From Ilyonectria destructans (lineage: Eukaryota; Ascomycota; Sordariomycetes; Hypocreales; Nectriaceae), in NCBI GenBank assembly GCA_020740775.1, contig JAHEWK010000019.1, positions 1,116,001 through 1,180,000 of the forward strand: a stretch of DNA of 64,000 nucleotides, in the 5' to 3' direction. Under the pieces are notes generated by a model that did not search any database, was not told where the DNA came from, and saw nothing but the letters and a program-made list of their open reading frames with translations. The position numbers and the translations under genes were made by a program. Shown here piece by piece: positions 11,401-22,992 of the stretch. The number at the start of each line of letters is the position of its first letter. Within the stretch, counting starts at the first letter, position 1.

Positions 11401-12289
11401 GACCACGGGAGCTGCTCGTCCAGCAATACTGAGTCCGAATCCTCGGAGGCCGAATCTAGATCGCTACCTAGGGCTCGAGTGTTTTATTCGTCCCACAGGG
11501 TGCTATGCCGGCGCCGTTCTCGTCGCAAATGCCCCCCCACACAAAAGACGATGCAAAATAAGGATAGCGGCGCAGATACTGAAGGCTTCGACAGTGAAGA
11601 TGGCCTCGACGTTCCCGAATGAATTCGTGACGAGGAGTATTGTCCTTCACTGCCAGAGGTTCGAAGATATGATTCTGGAGACGATTCCGAAGATGAAGCA
11701 TTGCATCGCCACAAGCGTGAAAGAGTATCCCGATCCCCTCACGTCTTGACTCTCAGTGCCCCCGCCAGTGCTTGGAGCTCTCGCCAGAGACGATCGACAA
11801 GACGCACCACGCATTCACCGGAAGAGCGTCGAACATCGGTATGCAACACCGAGCGTCCTATACCATCACAGGCAACGTCAGGTCCCTCCGAGGCCCGCGC
11901 ACTTCTCGCTAAATTCGAAGAATGGCCTGTGCAGGACGTTTTATTGAAGCGCATCACTGAGGGTGGCAGAACAACATTTCAACTGCCGTTTGAATGGACC
12001 TCTAATCCAAGGCAGCAACATACTAACAGATCCGTTTCGCATTCTTGAAGGCGGAGGATCGCCTGAGGCTTCGCTTTTGGGGACGAAATCATCCGGTGGA
12101 AAGTGGACAACAGAGGAGGAAAATATTGTGCGCACGATGAGACAGGCTGGCTCTTCTTGGGCTGAGATCCACCGCGCCCTTCCACATCGTTCTCAGGGTA
12201 CGATCCAAGTCCGGTACTCGACTAAACTCAAATACCTACCCAATTCGGACCGACAGCGAGAAACTCGAGGCTTTGTTTATGAATGTTGA
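11401..12289 (+). pseudogene. Myb/SANT-domain DNA-binding protein, disrupted
   Basis: Three pieces in changing frames make up one recognisable gene. First is an acidic stretch (about 11590-11700, DSEDGLDVPE, stop TGA, then RDEEYCPSLPEVR); then the frame from 11701 with RALLAKFEEWPVQDVLLKRI and TFQLPFEWT; then, after a frame change near 12000-12050, a Myb-like domain at about 12095-12240 (GGKWTTEEENIVRTMRQ, SSWAEIHRALPHRS, IQVRYSTKL). The order and the LLKRxxExGxTTFQLxFxW phrase match Aspergillus Myb-like proteins of unknown function. An in-frame TGA near 11620 and the frameshift mark it as a pseudogene unless an intron removes the second break. Confidence 0.65.
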
Positions 12290-12397
12290 AGTATCAATAA
12301 AGAGACAGGCTATCTATCTCTGAATTTCCATAGTGACCAAATTTGATTATGTATATAGAGTTGAGTCCTGCGTGCCAAACATTGTCTCTTGTTACTA

Positions 12398-12886
12398 TTA
12401 TGGCCTCCTGCGAAACGGGATGATATTACGAATTTTCGTCGATAGTTTTCCGAGAACCTCGGTCCTACTTGCCGAATCATTCTTTCCAGGCCTGGCTGGC
12501 GCATTTACTATTGTCGTTAGGCATTTGTAAACAAAATCATGGTTGAGTGACCTCGTACCTCGGCTGGAGTGTAAAAGTTGCAAGTTGCGTGTAACAGCAT
12601 GCGCCTTGGGATGAGTTGGTCCAAGGACCTTCTCGTACCCTTCTAGTGCTCGCTTATACATCGCCTCCGCTTCTCTAAGCTTGCCTTGGGCCTCGTAGAG
12701 AAGTCCCAAGTTGTTGACCGTGCTAAGCGTCGGTGTGTGATCCCGTCCAAGGGCCTTCTCCTTCCCTTCTAGCGCTCGCTTATACATCGCCTCGGCCTCT
12801 GGAAGCTTGCCTTGGTCCGCGTAGAGAATCCCCAGCATATGTAGTGAGCCTATCACCAACTCGTCTCCGATATACCACCTGCTCAC
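12398..12886 (-). pseudogene. tetratricopeptide-repeat fragment, NLR/kinesin-light-chain type
   Basis: The minus frame has two and a half 42-residue TPR units with the fungal NB-ARC/TPR signature: GILYADQGKLPEAEAMYKRAL, then NLGLLYEAQGKLREAEAMYKRAL, each followed by GxEKxLGxxHxxT, and a closing RNLQLL as at the C-terminus of such proteins. The repeats are clean, but there is no ATPase domain upstream, and the frame after about 12560 reads into unrelated sequence. It is probably the tail of a lost Patatin/NB-ARC-TPR or kinesin-light-chain-like protein. Confidence 0.7.
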
Positions 12887-13855
12887 GCCTGCCTGTTGTA
12901 TTCATCTCCGCACCATTTCGGCGTGTGCAATCAATTTTTGCTGCATCACCCAGTACTCCCTCGTTTCCCCCGACGAACACCAAGGGAGCGGAGGAAGAAG
13001 CAAAAAGAAGAAAAAGGGAGTGGGAATGAGGACGTCCCCGTGCAGAGAATGGGGGAAAGAAGGCTGAGGCCAAGGTGAAGGTGAAGGTGAAGGCGAAGGG
13101 AAATCCCCGGAGACGTTGGACGTTGAACGTTGGATGTTGGGCGTTGTTGGATTTGATGTTGGCGAGCAAGAAAAAGCAGACGAGATGGGTCTCGAGCCAG
13201 GGAAGACCTCGGGTTTCTAGAGTTCTCTCGGAAGGAGCCTCCGAAGCACCACCTGCCCAGACTACTAGGTTAGTAGATACTTCTAGAGGCACGCACTTGC
13301 CTGCTACTTCCAGGGCCACTTCCAGGACTACTTCCAGGTAGCTGCTGGATGAAAGATGGCCTATGGGCCTCTGCATTATATTGTACATAAAACTACATTT
13401 TGCTAGCCTCCACCATCTGGCTCCTCCGCGATACTCTGATGATGAGTGAGATGCTCCCCTCCCTTCTTTCTCTCTCTCTTTGATGCTTCTCACATTTCTC
13501 TTTCGCTTGGCAGAGGAAAGAAAACCAACTTTAGCCCCGTTTCACATTGGGCAACCCCAAGGTCGAAGCCGGGGTCACAGGCCAATCAGCGCCGACTGGA
13601 CCCGCATGGGCTTGCAGCGAGTTCATCTCATCAAGGATCCTGATGACATCCATACAGTACACTACAAGTTGCAGTAGATATGGACTAACCATGGATTAAT
13701 CCCAAAATCTCACGCTGCTGGCTATCGCTCGCTCTTCGCGTTTTGATCCACCACCTCTTGCTTTGCTCGAATCACAGATACCGGCTGCCCCCCAGCAAGA
13801 AAATTATGTCGGTCTCTCCTCTCCGCTGTCCTTTTATCCCTCGGTCGGTACAGCT
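12887..13855. other. low-complexity intergenic sequence
   Basis: This stretch holds GA-rich and CT-rich low-complexity DNA, including a (GGTGAA)n run near 13074-13096, GACGTTG/GAACGTTG repeats near 13115-13150, and (ACTTCCAGG)-type repeats near 13300-13340. The 237-codon minus frame across it is driven by composition and has no motif. Confidence 0.5.
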
Positions 13856-14235
13856 TTAGTCTCCTCCACCGGCCCTGGCGTCGAGCCCTGGCGTCGGGCT
13901 CTGGCGCAACGGCTCCGTTGTGAACTTGTGCTGGCGAGGAATCCAGTTTCCGCCCACTTGCCATCGTATACTACCCCGTTCGATCTGGACCACTTGTCCC
14001 GGATCCACTCGGTCTTGAAGCATCTCGTCTAGCATCTTGTTCATCTCGTCGACACTCCGGGTCCGCTTCTTCTCCGTCTCTGCCACCAGGAGACTGCCTG
14101 GCGGTGAGGGGTGACCCTCCTGCGGCTGCGGCGATCGGGGCTCCATCGATGCTTCGGCCGCATCCCGCGACCGAGCTACGCTGCGGAGCGCTGCTAACAT
14201 TCGATCCTTGTCGTCCAGCGAGAGAGCGGCCTAAC
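13856..14235 (-). other. possible exon of an unrecognised gene
   Basis: The minus frame opens right after a plausible 3' splice site (TTGTTAG, with CTAAT upstream) near 14232 and reads ALSLDDKDRMLAALRSVARS, then a helical RSVDEMNKMLDEMLQD segment, to a stop at 13856. The helix is amphipathic. No upstream exon could be fixed and no family is recognised. It may be a real terminal exon or a chance frame. Confidence 0.25.
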
Positions 14236-14879
14236 AAGGTGTACATACAACTAATTAGTGTTCTAATCGACGATGGGGCATGGGTTTGGGAGAGGAATGA
14301 CCTTCTACACTGGGCTCATTCCACGCAGTACGAACGATAAGGTCACTCATCTCTCAAATCATGAACCTGCTGGAACTAATTTTGCAACGCCTGCAGTGGC
14401 TGAGGTCTGGGCACACTATGATCCCGTCATCCACGTTGGTGGCGTTGATCAAGGTCAGCCCAGAAACGGCTCCGCTCGCACCCTAGCGCCTGAGTGCTTG
14501 GGCCAGCTCTTGTCTGGAACTTGGATGCGCCGAGGACCCTGGCGTATCCCTGTGCCCTTGATGCCAATTCCCTCGCAGCCTCAACCCCCCAGATGGTGAG
14601 ACCGCCGCCTCCTAGGGGGGATCAGGGGGCCACCAATGGTAGACGTTCGGGGAAGGATTCAGGACCTAGCTCCTCGCAGATCCTCTTTTGCCAAGGGTAA
14701 CCAGGTGCAGGTCCTGTCGTACGCTCGATCCAGGTTGATCTGTGGTTGAGGTGGTACCAACTTACTTGGATGGCTTCCCTCCCCGATAATCCAAAAGATA
14801 CGAAAGGAGGAGGACGGGTGTGCACGTGCAAGAAAGCCTACATCAGTACAGCTATACAAAAGTAATTCAACGCCTCCTG
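14236..14879. other. no supported gene
   Basis: Frames of up to 108 codons on the plus strand lack motifs. If 13856-14235 is an exon, its upstream exons should lie here on the minus strand, but none could be picked. Confidence 0.3.
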
Positions 14880-15117
14880 GGAACGATCCCTCCTTTGACG
14901 CCAACTGCCTGCCAGCTGCCTGTCGGTCAGCCGTCCAGCTCTCACCACACTCGCCGAGCTGCACTATTTGCTTGCCGTTGTGATATCCGCTCCTTACTTG
15001 CATCTATCCAGAACGCATTCTCTTCAATCGCGCGTCTCCTTCATTCAACACGCCATGGTACCCCCTTTCGATTCTCGATTCTCAATCCCCGACAACATCA
15101 GCGCTACTGGCCCGTGG
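14880..15117 (+). repeat. dispersed repeat, copy A (inverted copy at 22993-23245)
   Basis: About 240 bases match the reverse complement of 22993-23245 at roughly 75-80 percent, with mainly transition differences and an 11-base duplication in the other copy. Shared landmarks are a GCCGTCTAG/GCCGTCCAG block, a TTGCTTGCCG block and GCGCGTCTCCTTCATTCAA. This copy contains an ATG at 15055 opening a 36-codon peptide (PPFDSRFSIPDNISATG) with coding-like codon use, so the repeat may be the leader and first exon of a duplicated gene. Confidence 0.7.
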
Positions 15118-15218
15118 TCGTACGACCCAACATCATCCGGGACGCAAACTCCACCCGACCGCTAACCGTCATCGCCATACCCTCGTAAGCCCGCTGACAT
15201 AGTTCTCGAGGTCGCTTT

Positions 15219-16808
15219 TTGGTTACTCTGGGAAGTTCTGCTGCAATAAGTTTGCCCAAGCCGCCGACGTCGCTGGACGGTTCGTGCTCCGTCATCTACG
15301 AGAACATCCTTTACTCTTTCACGCCCGAGGCCTTCTTGTCCCTGTCTTTGGAGGAAGGTGCAAAATGGAAGAAGCTGGAGATAGGAGAAAAGGTTTCGGG
15401 GGCCGTCTGTGTTGGGGCGACCCCCGGTGATGCCACTCAGGCCGGCCTCTTTGTCGTCGGTGGAACCGGCGGCTCGGATGGCTATACCGGGCTGCAAAAG
15501 TACACCTACTCGACCGGCAAGTGGACCACCATCACCCCCTCCGAGTTGATTACCAAAGATCGCCAGTGGCATGGCTCGACGTACATCAAGGCCAACGATG
15601 CCATCCTCATCTACACCGGCAGCCGAGATAGAGTCCCGGCCCCCTCGGGTGAAACCTTCACCATCCAGGCATCTGAGCCCTATAGCGTTAACTCCTATGG
15701 CCCTAGCTCTAGCCCCGGCGTCAAGCCTATCCTCCTCAGCTGGTCTGATGCTGATGCTTGCTTGGTCGGCGGCGACACTGGAAATATCGCTATTGTCTTG
15801 TTCAATCTGACTACAGGCTGGAGGGAATCGGGAGCCACCTTGGCGGAACCTCTATTGAAGGACTCCAGTTCCATTCAGGCGATTGTGATGCCAGGGGATG
15901 ATGGGTCTAAGAGCCTCTATACCTTCGATCTGTTACAATCCCCCAACTTAGTCCGCCGATTTGTTCTCCAGGACGCCTCCGGCGCGCCCCTTTCCAACTC
16001 GGCTGCCGTCACCAATGAGAAGCGCGATCTGTCCCTGGACGGCTGGCCAGAGTACAACTCGACGCTTGCACCAACCACTACGCGGCAGAATTTTGCCGTT
16101 GCCCAAGGCGCAGACGGCAAGGTTGTCTTCTCTAGTGGTAATTCCGAAGAGCCTCTTGCCGTCTTCGATGCTACCGAGAACTTGTGGCTCGATGCGACTG
16201 AGGTATTCGAGGTCGAGAAGCAAATGGTTATGTCTGAGAGCACGTTGACCTCCGTGCCTGTCTTAACTACCGAAACAGCTAGCTCGACCAAGACGAGGTC
16301 GTCAACCTCAGAGAACTCGGAGATCTCGTCGACCTTTGCGACCTCGACTATCTTGTCGACAGGCAGCTCAACCGCTTCTCCGATAATATCCGAGGCCAGC
16401 GCCTCACCCACGACGGATGCTGCAGGTGCCGCCGCTGGCAGCAGTGACGATGATTCCGGTCTCAGCTCCAATGTCATCCTGGGTATCACACTTGGATCGA
16501 TCCTCGGATTCTTGGCCTTGCTTGGTCTGCTACTGTTGCTATTGGCGCGGCGACGCAAGGCTAGCAGAAACGGTATGGAGGCTAGCAACGGGAGGGACTT
16601 TCCCTCCGATGAGAAGGACCTGGTAGCCTTTGGCAACGGCCCACGCCAGCCGCTCTCGCCCGGCCAAATCCGCGGTCATAACGCCACGCTGTCTCAGGAA
16701 TCCTACTCATCCATGGCTATTTTGATGTCTCAACCTAATATATCTTATTTGTTTCTTTTTTATTATTATAATTATAATAACGTAATTATATATATTATAA
16801 CTAACTAG
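15219..16808 (+). pseudogene. Kelch-like single-pass membrane protein, truncated at both ends
   Basis: The frame encodes the ectodomain of a fungal Kelch/beta-propeller surface protein: SLPKPPTSLDGSCSVIYEN near the start, VVGGTGGSDGYTGLQ and a later LVGGDTGN (Kelch-type Gly-Gly turns), a Ser/Thr-rich stalk at residues 340-410, one transmembrane helix at about 418-445 ending in ARRRK, and a cytosolic tail with LSPGQIRGH and SYSSMAIL. Homologues are often mislabelled as splicing factor CLF1. No ATG lies in frame: the first codon is TTG and a TGA lies just upstream, so the signal peptide exon is missing or spliced from an unseen exon. Homology ends near residue 500 (about 16727), where AT-rich DNA adds 25 unrelated codons. 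The 239-codon antisense frame is a shadow. Confidence 0.7.
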
Positions 16809-17162
16809 TTAAAGGATTATTATTCCCAGTAAAAAAAAAACTAACACTGCTCACACTTCAGGGGGGGGATTTGTCTATCTTTATTATTATTATTTTATCG
16901 CATATTCAGACAAATGAAGTAATAAAGGTATATACCAAGTGATACTGTCAGTTCAAAAAAAATAGGGGTGACTCCTTCGCTGGGTAGAAACATAAATCCC
17001 ACAGCCTTTTGTCGCGCCAGGAGCCTCTTAGATCATAAATCGAGTCTAGCATAAAGGTGTTGTTACTTAAGACAAAATAGAAAAGGAAGTCAAAGAGGGC
17101 CAGCTTAGAAAAAGATTATCCAGAGAAGAAATATAGTATACAGATAAAGCCGCAAAAATAGA
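16809..17162. other. AT-rich spacer
   Basis: AT-rich DNA with a (TTA)n run near 16880 and a nine-A run near 16832. It separates the broken Kelch gene from the phospholipase relic. No gene is seen. Confidence 0.5.
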
Positions 17163-20100
17163 TCATGGATAGCTATTAAGGCTGGTCTTCTCCGTGCTGG
17201 ACCTTTCTATAGTGCTTCTGGGGCTGGTGCTAATCCGGCTGAAGACCTTTCCGCCTAGGCCCTTGATCCCGCTGCTATCTTGGGCGTGGCGGGGTGCGTC
17301 GATCATCATCTTCTTAACCGAATCAACCTTGATCTTGCAGAAAAGCTTCAAGAAAAGGTACTGGTCACCAGTATGGTTGAGAAGATGCAAGGTGCGGTAG
17401 CCTTGCTTGAGATTGCTGAGCTTGGCAGTGTAGATGGCCACTACCGGTCTGTTATTGTAGTTCTCGCCATCGTTGGAGAGTTTGGCGGACTATCGAACAA
17501 AGACCAGATCGGGGTATTTCGTTGTGACTTTGAACTTAAACTGACCATTAAATATAGAGTTAACGCCGTTCTCTCGTACGATATTTGTCTGGAACTTTTG
17601 GGGCGAATCGAAATCTCGAGGCAAGGTTGACTCATTCTTCTTCTCCCGCTTGTCACTGGCGTAGAAGACCTCGACCTCAACGTATAGGTCCATCGACTTG
17701 TTGGCGGGGAGGTTAGCTGGTTGTATAAGATGCTGTGCCGAGATGATGTCGATGGTGAATGAAATAACGCTACGCTCCTTCTTGCCCCCAGCAAGTTCGG
17801 GTTTATACGGGGGGACCTGAATATCCCGGAGCTCGACAGGCTTGAGCATATAGCCTGAGAAGTCCCGGCCACCGTCAGATATGGCGCGGTTAATCTGCAT
17901 GCCCAGGTCAAAAGTCTGCCAGTTGAGTGCAGCTATCTGAACTCCACGGCACCAGTAGAGGAGGGGGTTAAAGTTGGTTGAGGTGATTTAAGTACAATTA
18001 GGGTAGACTTGTATTATATAGCACAGGTTATAGAGATCGACTGCTATCTTCTATTCCCTAGCCCGGGAGTGCTTGGCAAATCTTAACTCCATAAAGTAGA
18101 AGATATAGTTGTACTGCTTTGCCTCAGCAGTATTAAAGCCAGCAAACTTAAAACCGGTACAGTAGATGCTAAGATTACTAAGCTTTTTAACAGTCTTAGT
18201 GGATATCTTCTGTGAGTTTCGCTCCCTGCCACTCTTATTGTCGCTGGTGCTGCTGCTCATTATATCTTGCACCCTGCCTTCAGTAATTATTTTAATATCA
18301 GTCTTGCTGACCAGTCGACGAGAAGAAGGGCTAGGGCTGAGCATAAGGCTCTGAGGAAGCAACTGCAAGGGTATCAATATAGCCCCATCAGCAATAGGAC
18401 GAGTCAGTGGTAAGTTGAGACTGTTGCCTTGTCGGCGGCCTTAGAAATTGCTGGCAGGAGGCTGCTCTTTAGTCTGCGGCTTCTTGACCTTAATGAGAAT
18501 GCATTCTATAAGCTCAGGGGGTGAAGGCAGCTTGTTATAGGAGTCTTCTAACGTCTCGATAACCAGTCGAGAGCTAAAGGCCTCCTTCATAATATCGACC
18601 ATAATAGCTTGCTGAGTAAGGTTACAGTAAACCTTAAGGGAGATCCATAAAGGGAACCTCAACTTGACGAAGGCATACTTATTGATCGTGGTCATAACCT
18701 TATAGAAACTAATTGAGGTTATAAGGGTGCAGCTGTAGTTGACCTCGGGCTGTCTAGAGCTGCCATCCCAGCAGTCAACCTCAACACAGCAGCAGCCTCG
18801 AACAAGGGCCGAGATATAGCCCCTAACACTGGACTGGCCGGCGACCTATCGACTAAGGAGGTAGGTGTTGTGGGAGTTAGAGATGATATATTCGTTTATA
18901 GGGTGGTCAAGAGTATAGTTTTGAGGCTCCGGTACAATCGGTGAGTTAGACTCAGATGTCAGGTACCTAATAAAAGCAGCTTCGGATATAACCTGTACGT
19001 CGTGAGCCGTATTGGAGGTCTCGACTACATCAGGTCGGTACCGGCGGCTGAGGTAGGCAAATTGCTTCTCCCATATAGAATGGTTAGAATCAACGTCCTC
19101 ACCTTGGATATTGCAGAGAAAGCTAGAAACTCTGGCAAGGTAATACCAGTCTCAGGATTAGCGGCAATATTTCGAACGACCCGCTGAGCATTGTGCCTCT
19201 GCTTTATTAGGCGGACGAAACCCTTAAACTCGGTAAAGTTGAGCTTCTTACGTCGTCGAACATCAGAGAGGCGGAAGTTGGTCTTAAGGGTCCACTGGGG
19301 GCTGTACATATGAAGGCTCTGGCAAACACGCTTCACACTGGCTATATCCAGTTCCTCCTGCTCAGGACCACGGGGCTGGTTACTGAACTCCCTGGTCATC
19401 TCAGTCTGCCAATATTGGGCTATAACTCAATCGTTAAAGGCCATAAGAAACACTGTTAATTGCTGCCGGTAAGTTAATATAGCCTCAAGGAACTCAGTCC
19501 AGCGGTTCAAGCCCTCCTCATTATTGGTAATAATATGCAGAAACTTAGTCTTCAAGTTATTTAGGACGGTGTAGGTGATGGTGATCTAAGTATCCGCGTA
19601 CGATTCGGATATTCTAAAGGCAAGGCAGTATTATTAAATATCGGAACCAGTTCGGATCTCCTTAATCTCGTCGACGTGCAAGGACTTGTGTGGGCTGCCA
19701 GGGTCCCATAAGAGCTTATACACAAGATTAACCCGTCTTGTGCGACTTTTCTCTAGCACCTTAAGAACTCTACAACCATTTCGAAGCACAGCCGGCAACA
19801 CAGGTCCGGCCATGGCACTGGGACTTCTATTAATTGAGCCGGCAGCGCTGTTGTTGCTTTATGAGTGAGTGGCTCCGTCGAGGCCAAAGAGAGAGATGTT
19901 ATCATCCGGAACCGGGTCAGCCTCCTCGTCCGTGTCAGTCAGGGCGTTATGCTCCAGCGTGGCAGTGGCGTTGCTGTCACTCCGACGGCGCAAGATGTTG
20001 GGACCGATACTGTCGTCCCGGAAAGTTCCACTCGCTATACGCCTTCTACGAGTCATACTTCACAGGAAGACTTGCTTTCTCCGGTGATGACTCCAGGGCC

Positions 20101-20180
20101 TTTCGGCTTGAGTCATTCCAAACTCCGCGGCGTAAGCCAGAACGATTGCCTTTGTTTAGGAACAACAATTGATCGCCAGG
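17163..20180 (-). pseudogene. phosphoinositide-specific phospholipase C, full-length decayed copy
   Basis: Minus-strand fragments follow the order of a fungal PI-PLC. The N-terminal region (20056-19860) has PNILRRRSDSNATAT and DNISLFGLDG; a PH-like part (about 19760-19630) has SLHVDEIKEIRTGSD; the EF-hand part (19399-19025) has LNFTEFKGFVRLIKQRH and PETGITLPEFLAF. The catalytic X box follows (about 18890-18441; SNSHNTYLL and MVDIMKEAFSSRLV), then the X-Y linker (18377-18051; KISTKTVKKLSNL). The Y box and C2 domain (17900-17163) have QINRAISDGGRDFSGYMLKP and TAKLSNLKQGYRTL. The enzyme cleaves PIP2 to IP3 and diacylglycerol. Frames are broken by TAA/TAG stops, many explicable as C-to-T changes in CAA/CAG, so it cannot make an enzyme. 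Confidence 0.85.
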
Positions 20181-20990
20181 CGAAATGCGGGCTACGGAAG
20201 ATCTCGCCAGACCGTTGGGCCATTCGCCTCTGCTGGTGGAAAACGTGGGGTTGGAACTGTTAGCCTATGCATGGCTTGATATGGGAGGCAGGCGTTTCAC
20301 CAACTAAAAGGTGAGAGCCTTTTAGTCAGCCACGAAAATCCGGGACACCTAAGGTATTAAAATAACAGGAGTTGCAGTGTGCAAGTAAGGATAGGGGACT
20401 AAAAAAGTTATTGAATTGAACCTCGGGAGGTTAGCTACAGTCCTGAACCTGGCTGGAGGGCATTAGGTGCATACCATAGAGCCCTAGGGTATCGTACAGG
20501 TATGCGTCGTAGATAACCGAGGGTCAGTCATCTAACGGAGGTATGTAACCCACACACACATCTTAACACAAGGCGCAATCATAATAATTCGCCTAATAAA
20601 TTCAGTGCGCATTTGTTAAGAAAATAGCGTCATATTGCCGCAACAGCTCTTTTCTTATTTTTAATAAGCTGACATCTCAAGAAAAAAGATTCAAAAACCA
20701 TACTGAGGCTAGGGAGGCAGGCAACTACCGAAAGGAAATGATACTAACGATAGCAGTCAGAAGACCCTCAATCAGCATCAGTAATCCCCAGCCCTAAAGA
20801 CGCGCACCCTCAATCTGGAAGATGCTGTAAGTGCCTCTTTATATAGTCACAGGCTCAAAGTCTCCATACAGCCCTGCACACCCACTACCACTACATTCAA
20901 TGCAACTAACTTCAAAATACAATAATGAATTCAATTAAAATAGAGTGCAAAAGAAAATTAGTATATTAGATAGCCCTGAGACTAGTATTC
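20181..20990. other. intergenic, no supported gene
   Basis: The left part may hold the former promoter of the phospholipase copy. From about 20580 the DNA turns AT-rich. A TTTATATAG box near 20840 precedes no gene. Bases about 20930-20995 are probably the outer end of the Tc1 relic. Confidence 0.4.
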
Positions 20991-21930
20991 AATATTTTGT
21001 ATACTTACTGCTTGCCCGGATAACAGCTTGTAAGCGGCGCAGTATAAACTCAATTAGCTTTGAAATCTGCTTTTAGTCTAAAACTGCCTATATATCTTGT
21101 ATGTATCTTGCTAACTCTACTCTATCTGCCTTATTATCTTTTAGATATATTATATAAGAGTGCTATAAGTATAATTTCACCTTAAGTATTCTCTAAATAT
21201 ACTTAATTGGGTTTAAGTCTAAAGAGAAAGAAGACTAGTTAATATACTTAAGCCTATAGGATATTATCTAACTTTAAGTACTTCTAGCTGTATAAATATA
21301 TATCTTATCCTGCTGAAATTTTCTAGAGCTATTAAGATAAAAAAAGAAGCTCTTTCTTAAGTATAAGCTGATATAACTAAACCGAAAATCTGCCTCTAGA
21401 GGTATCTAAATCTCCAATTATCTTAATAATAGCAGTTTAGTATAATTTCTAAATTGCTGCCTGGGAAAATAGTGCTTTTATATATACCTTCTAATTGATA
21501 AATTCTAGATTATATTTTTCCTTAGGAAGCTAAAAGTACTAGATATTAGAGTTACTTAATTAAGACTATATAGAAGTCTTATTAGAAAATATAACCTTAA
21601 TAAGTATTAGCTTATCTCAGAATAAAACTTCAATATAGTATACCTCTATTAATTCTTCTACTCTTAGCAGTTAAGTATAAATAAAATAAAGTCTAGCCTT
21701 TAATATATCTTTTGTAATATTCAGCCTCTTTAGAGCTCTCTATTTATACGCTTAATACTGCTGAATGATACAGCAGATCGTACAGATACTTATCTAGCTG
21801 CCAAACTTAGATTTAAGAGTATCCTAAGTGATATCTCAGTCTTTCTTAGCTAATTAAATAATATATTATATCTCTACTTATATAAGCTTATTGAGCCGGC
21901 TGGATCTTTTATTATCTTTGACTGTATGCT
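20991..21930 (-). mobile_element. Tc1/mariner transposon relic, heavily mutated
   Basis: Minus-strand translation, reading through many stops, gives the Tc1 order. There is an HTH-like KDRDIT.DTLKSKFGS..SVRS segment near 21830-21760. Later comes SLDLNPIKYI.RILKVKL (about 21230-21170), the family's DLNPIENLWxxLK motif that precedes the last catalytic residue. A tail LIEFILRRLQAVI follows at about 21060-21010. The DNA is extremely AT-rich and nearly every stop can be explained by C-to-T change. The outer sequence near 20990 (ACAAAATATTGAATAC on the minus strand) resembles Tc1-type ends. No intact frame remains. Confidence 0.7.
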
Positions 21931-22213
21931 GAGTGGTAAAGTGATACTGTACTGAGTGAGGGCGGGAGCAGAGGACACTAAGAACACACAACCCACCCAG
22001 AGGCAGAACTGTGATGACCGCGATAGTGTTGTGACGGAAAGGGTAGGTAAGGGTCGAGATCAAAATCTGGATAAATAGCTAAGTTGAGCAAAATTGACGA
22101 CCTTCTCAGCTGATACCATTTGATCAAATGGATCCCTGAGGGGTCTCAAAAGAATAGGCCAAAGGACTGTCAATTGAATGAGATGCTAAGTCGATGATGC
22201 TTGCTAATAGACC

Positions 22214-22543
22214 TTACACGAGGTCTCCCAATTTATGGCCCCAATGGGTCAAGCGACTGGTCCCTATCCAGTACGGTATTTCCTGTTGAAGGAAGCCGTC
22301 AATCTTAGCCCTAGTCGCGGCAAGGATCTGATCAAATGACCTAATTCCCCAAAAGACCGGAAATCCCCGACTCAATACGTATTGCACTAATAAGTAGGTA
22401 GTATTAAACTGGCGTGCCACCTCGCGCAGACTCAGGCTATTATCTAACTTGGCAAGCATAGCGATTCTGACTTCAGGAGAAAACTTATAATTATATTGGC
22501 GATTGGAGCTTCTTTCAGTACCAAAATGACGTTCTGGGGACAT
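22214..22543 (-). pseudogene. transposase-like helix-turn-helix N-terminal fragment
   Basis: The 109-residue minus frame contains FSPEVRIAMLAKLDNSLSL then REVARQFNTTYLLVQYVL, a homeodomain-like helix-turn-helix as at the N-terminus of fungal Tc1/Fot transposases. It lies on the same strand and upstream of the Tc1 relic, but about 280 bases of unrelated sequence come between, and it is far less AT-mutated. It may be a piece of a different, younger element. No catalytic part follows in frame. Confidence 0.5.
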
Positions 22544-22992
22544 CTTGACCAGATGTTATAATAGTTGGAAAAGAAAAGGAGTTGGGAGACGCAATCGCGT
22601 TTTGACACGCGAAGTGGGGCTGTACGGAGACTTTTAGCCCGTGACTGTACAAGTCGACTTGTATGGGCGTCGAGCGCTGGATCAGATCAAAAAGGGGAGG
22701 CTTGCTTTGGCGCTGGATACCTAGTGTGAACTTAAGATTATTGCCTTTTGAAAATTTAAGACCTTATAAAATGTCTCGAAGACTCGGTATGCAAAGGGAG
22801 AAGCCGCAAAAGAGTTAAGCTCTTCATCTCCAAGTTCATCATATCAAGGCTTGGACCAATCCCGTAATATCTCAATTGAAGTAGGACCCGAAAACTGACG
22901 AAGAGCGATTGTAATGGGTAATGGTCACCATATCAAGATTATTTTCTTAGAGAAGATTGAGGGTTTCCAAGCTGTTCTGATATATTTCATAC
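22544..22992. other. no supported gene
   Basis: Moderately AT-rich spacer with no motif-bearing frame. Confidence 0.35.

Noticed and set aside
12780..13493. 237-codon minus frame
   Set aside because: Runs through GA/CT low-complexity DNA, and its repeats (FTFTFTLA) mirror the hexanucleotide array.
15917..16636. 239-codon minus frame
   Set aside because: Antisense of the Ser/Thr-rich stalk and membrane helix of the Kelch gene.
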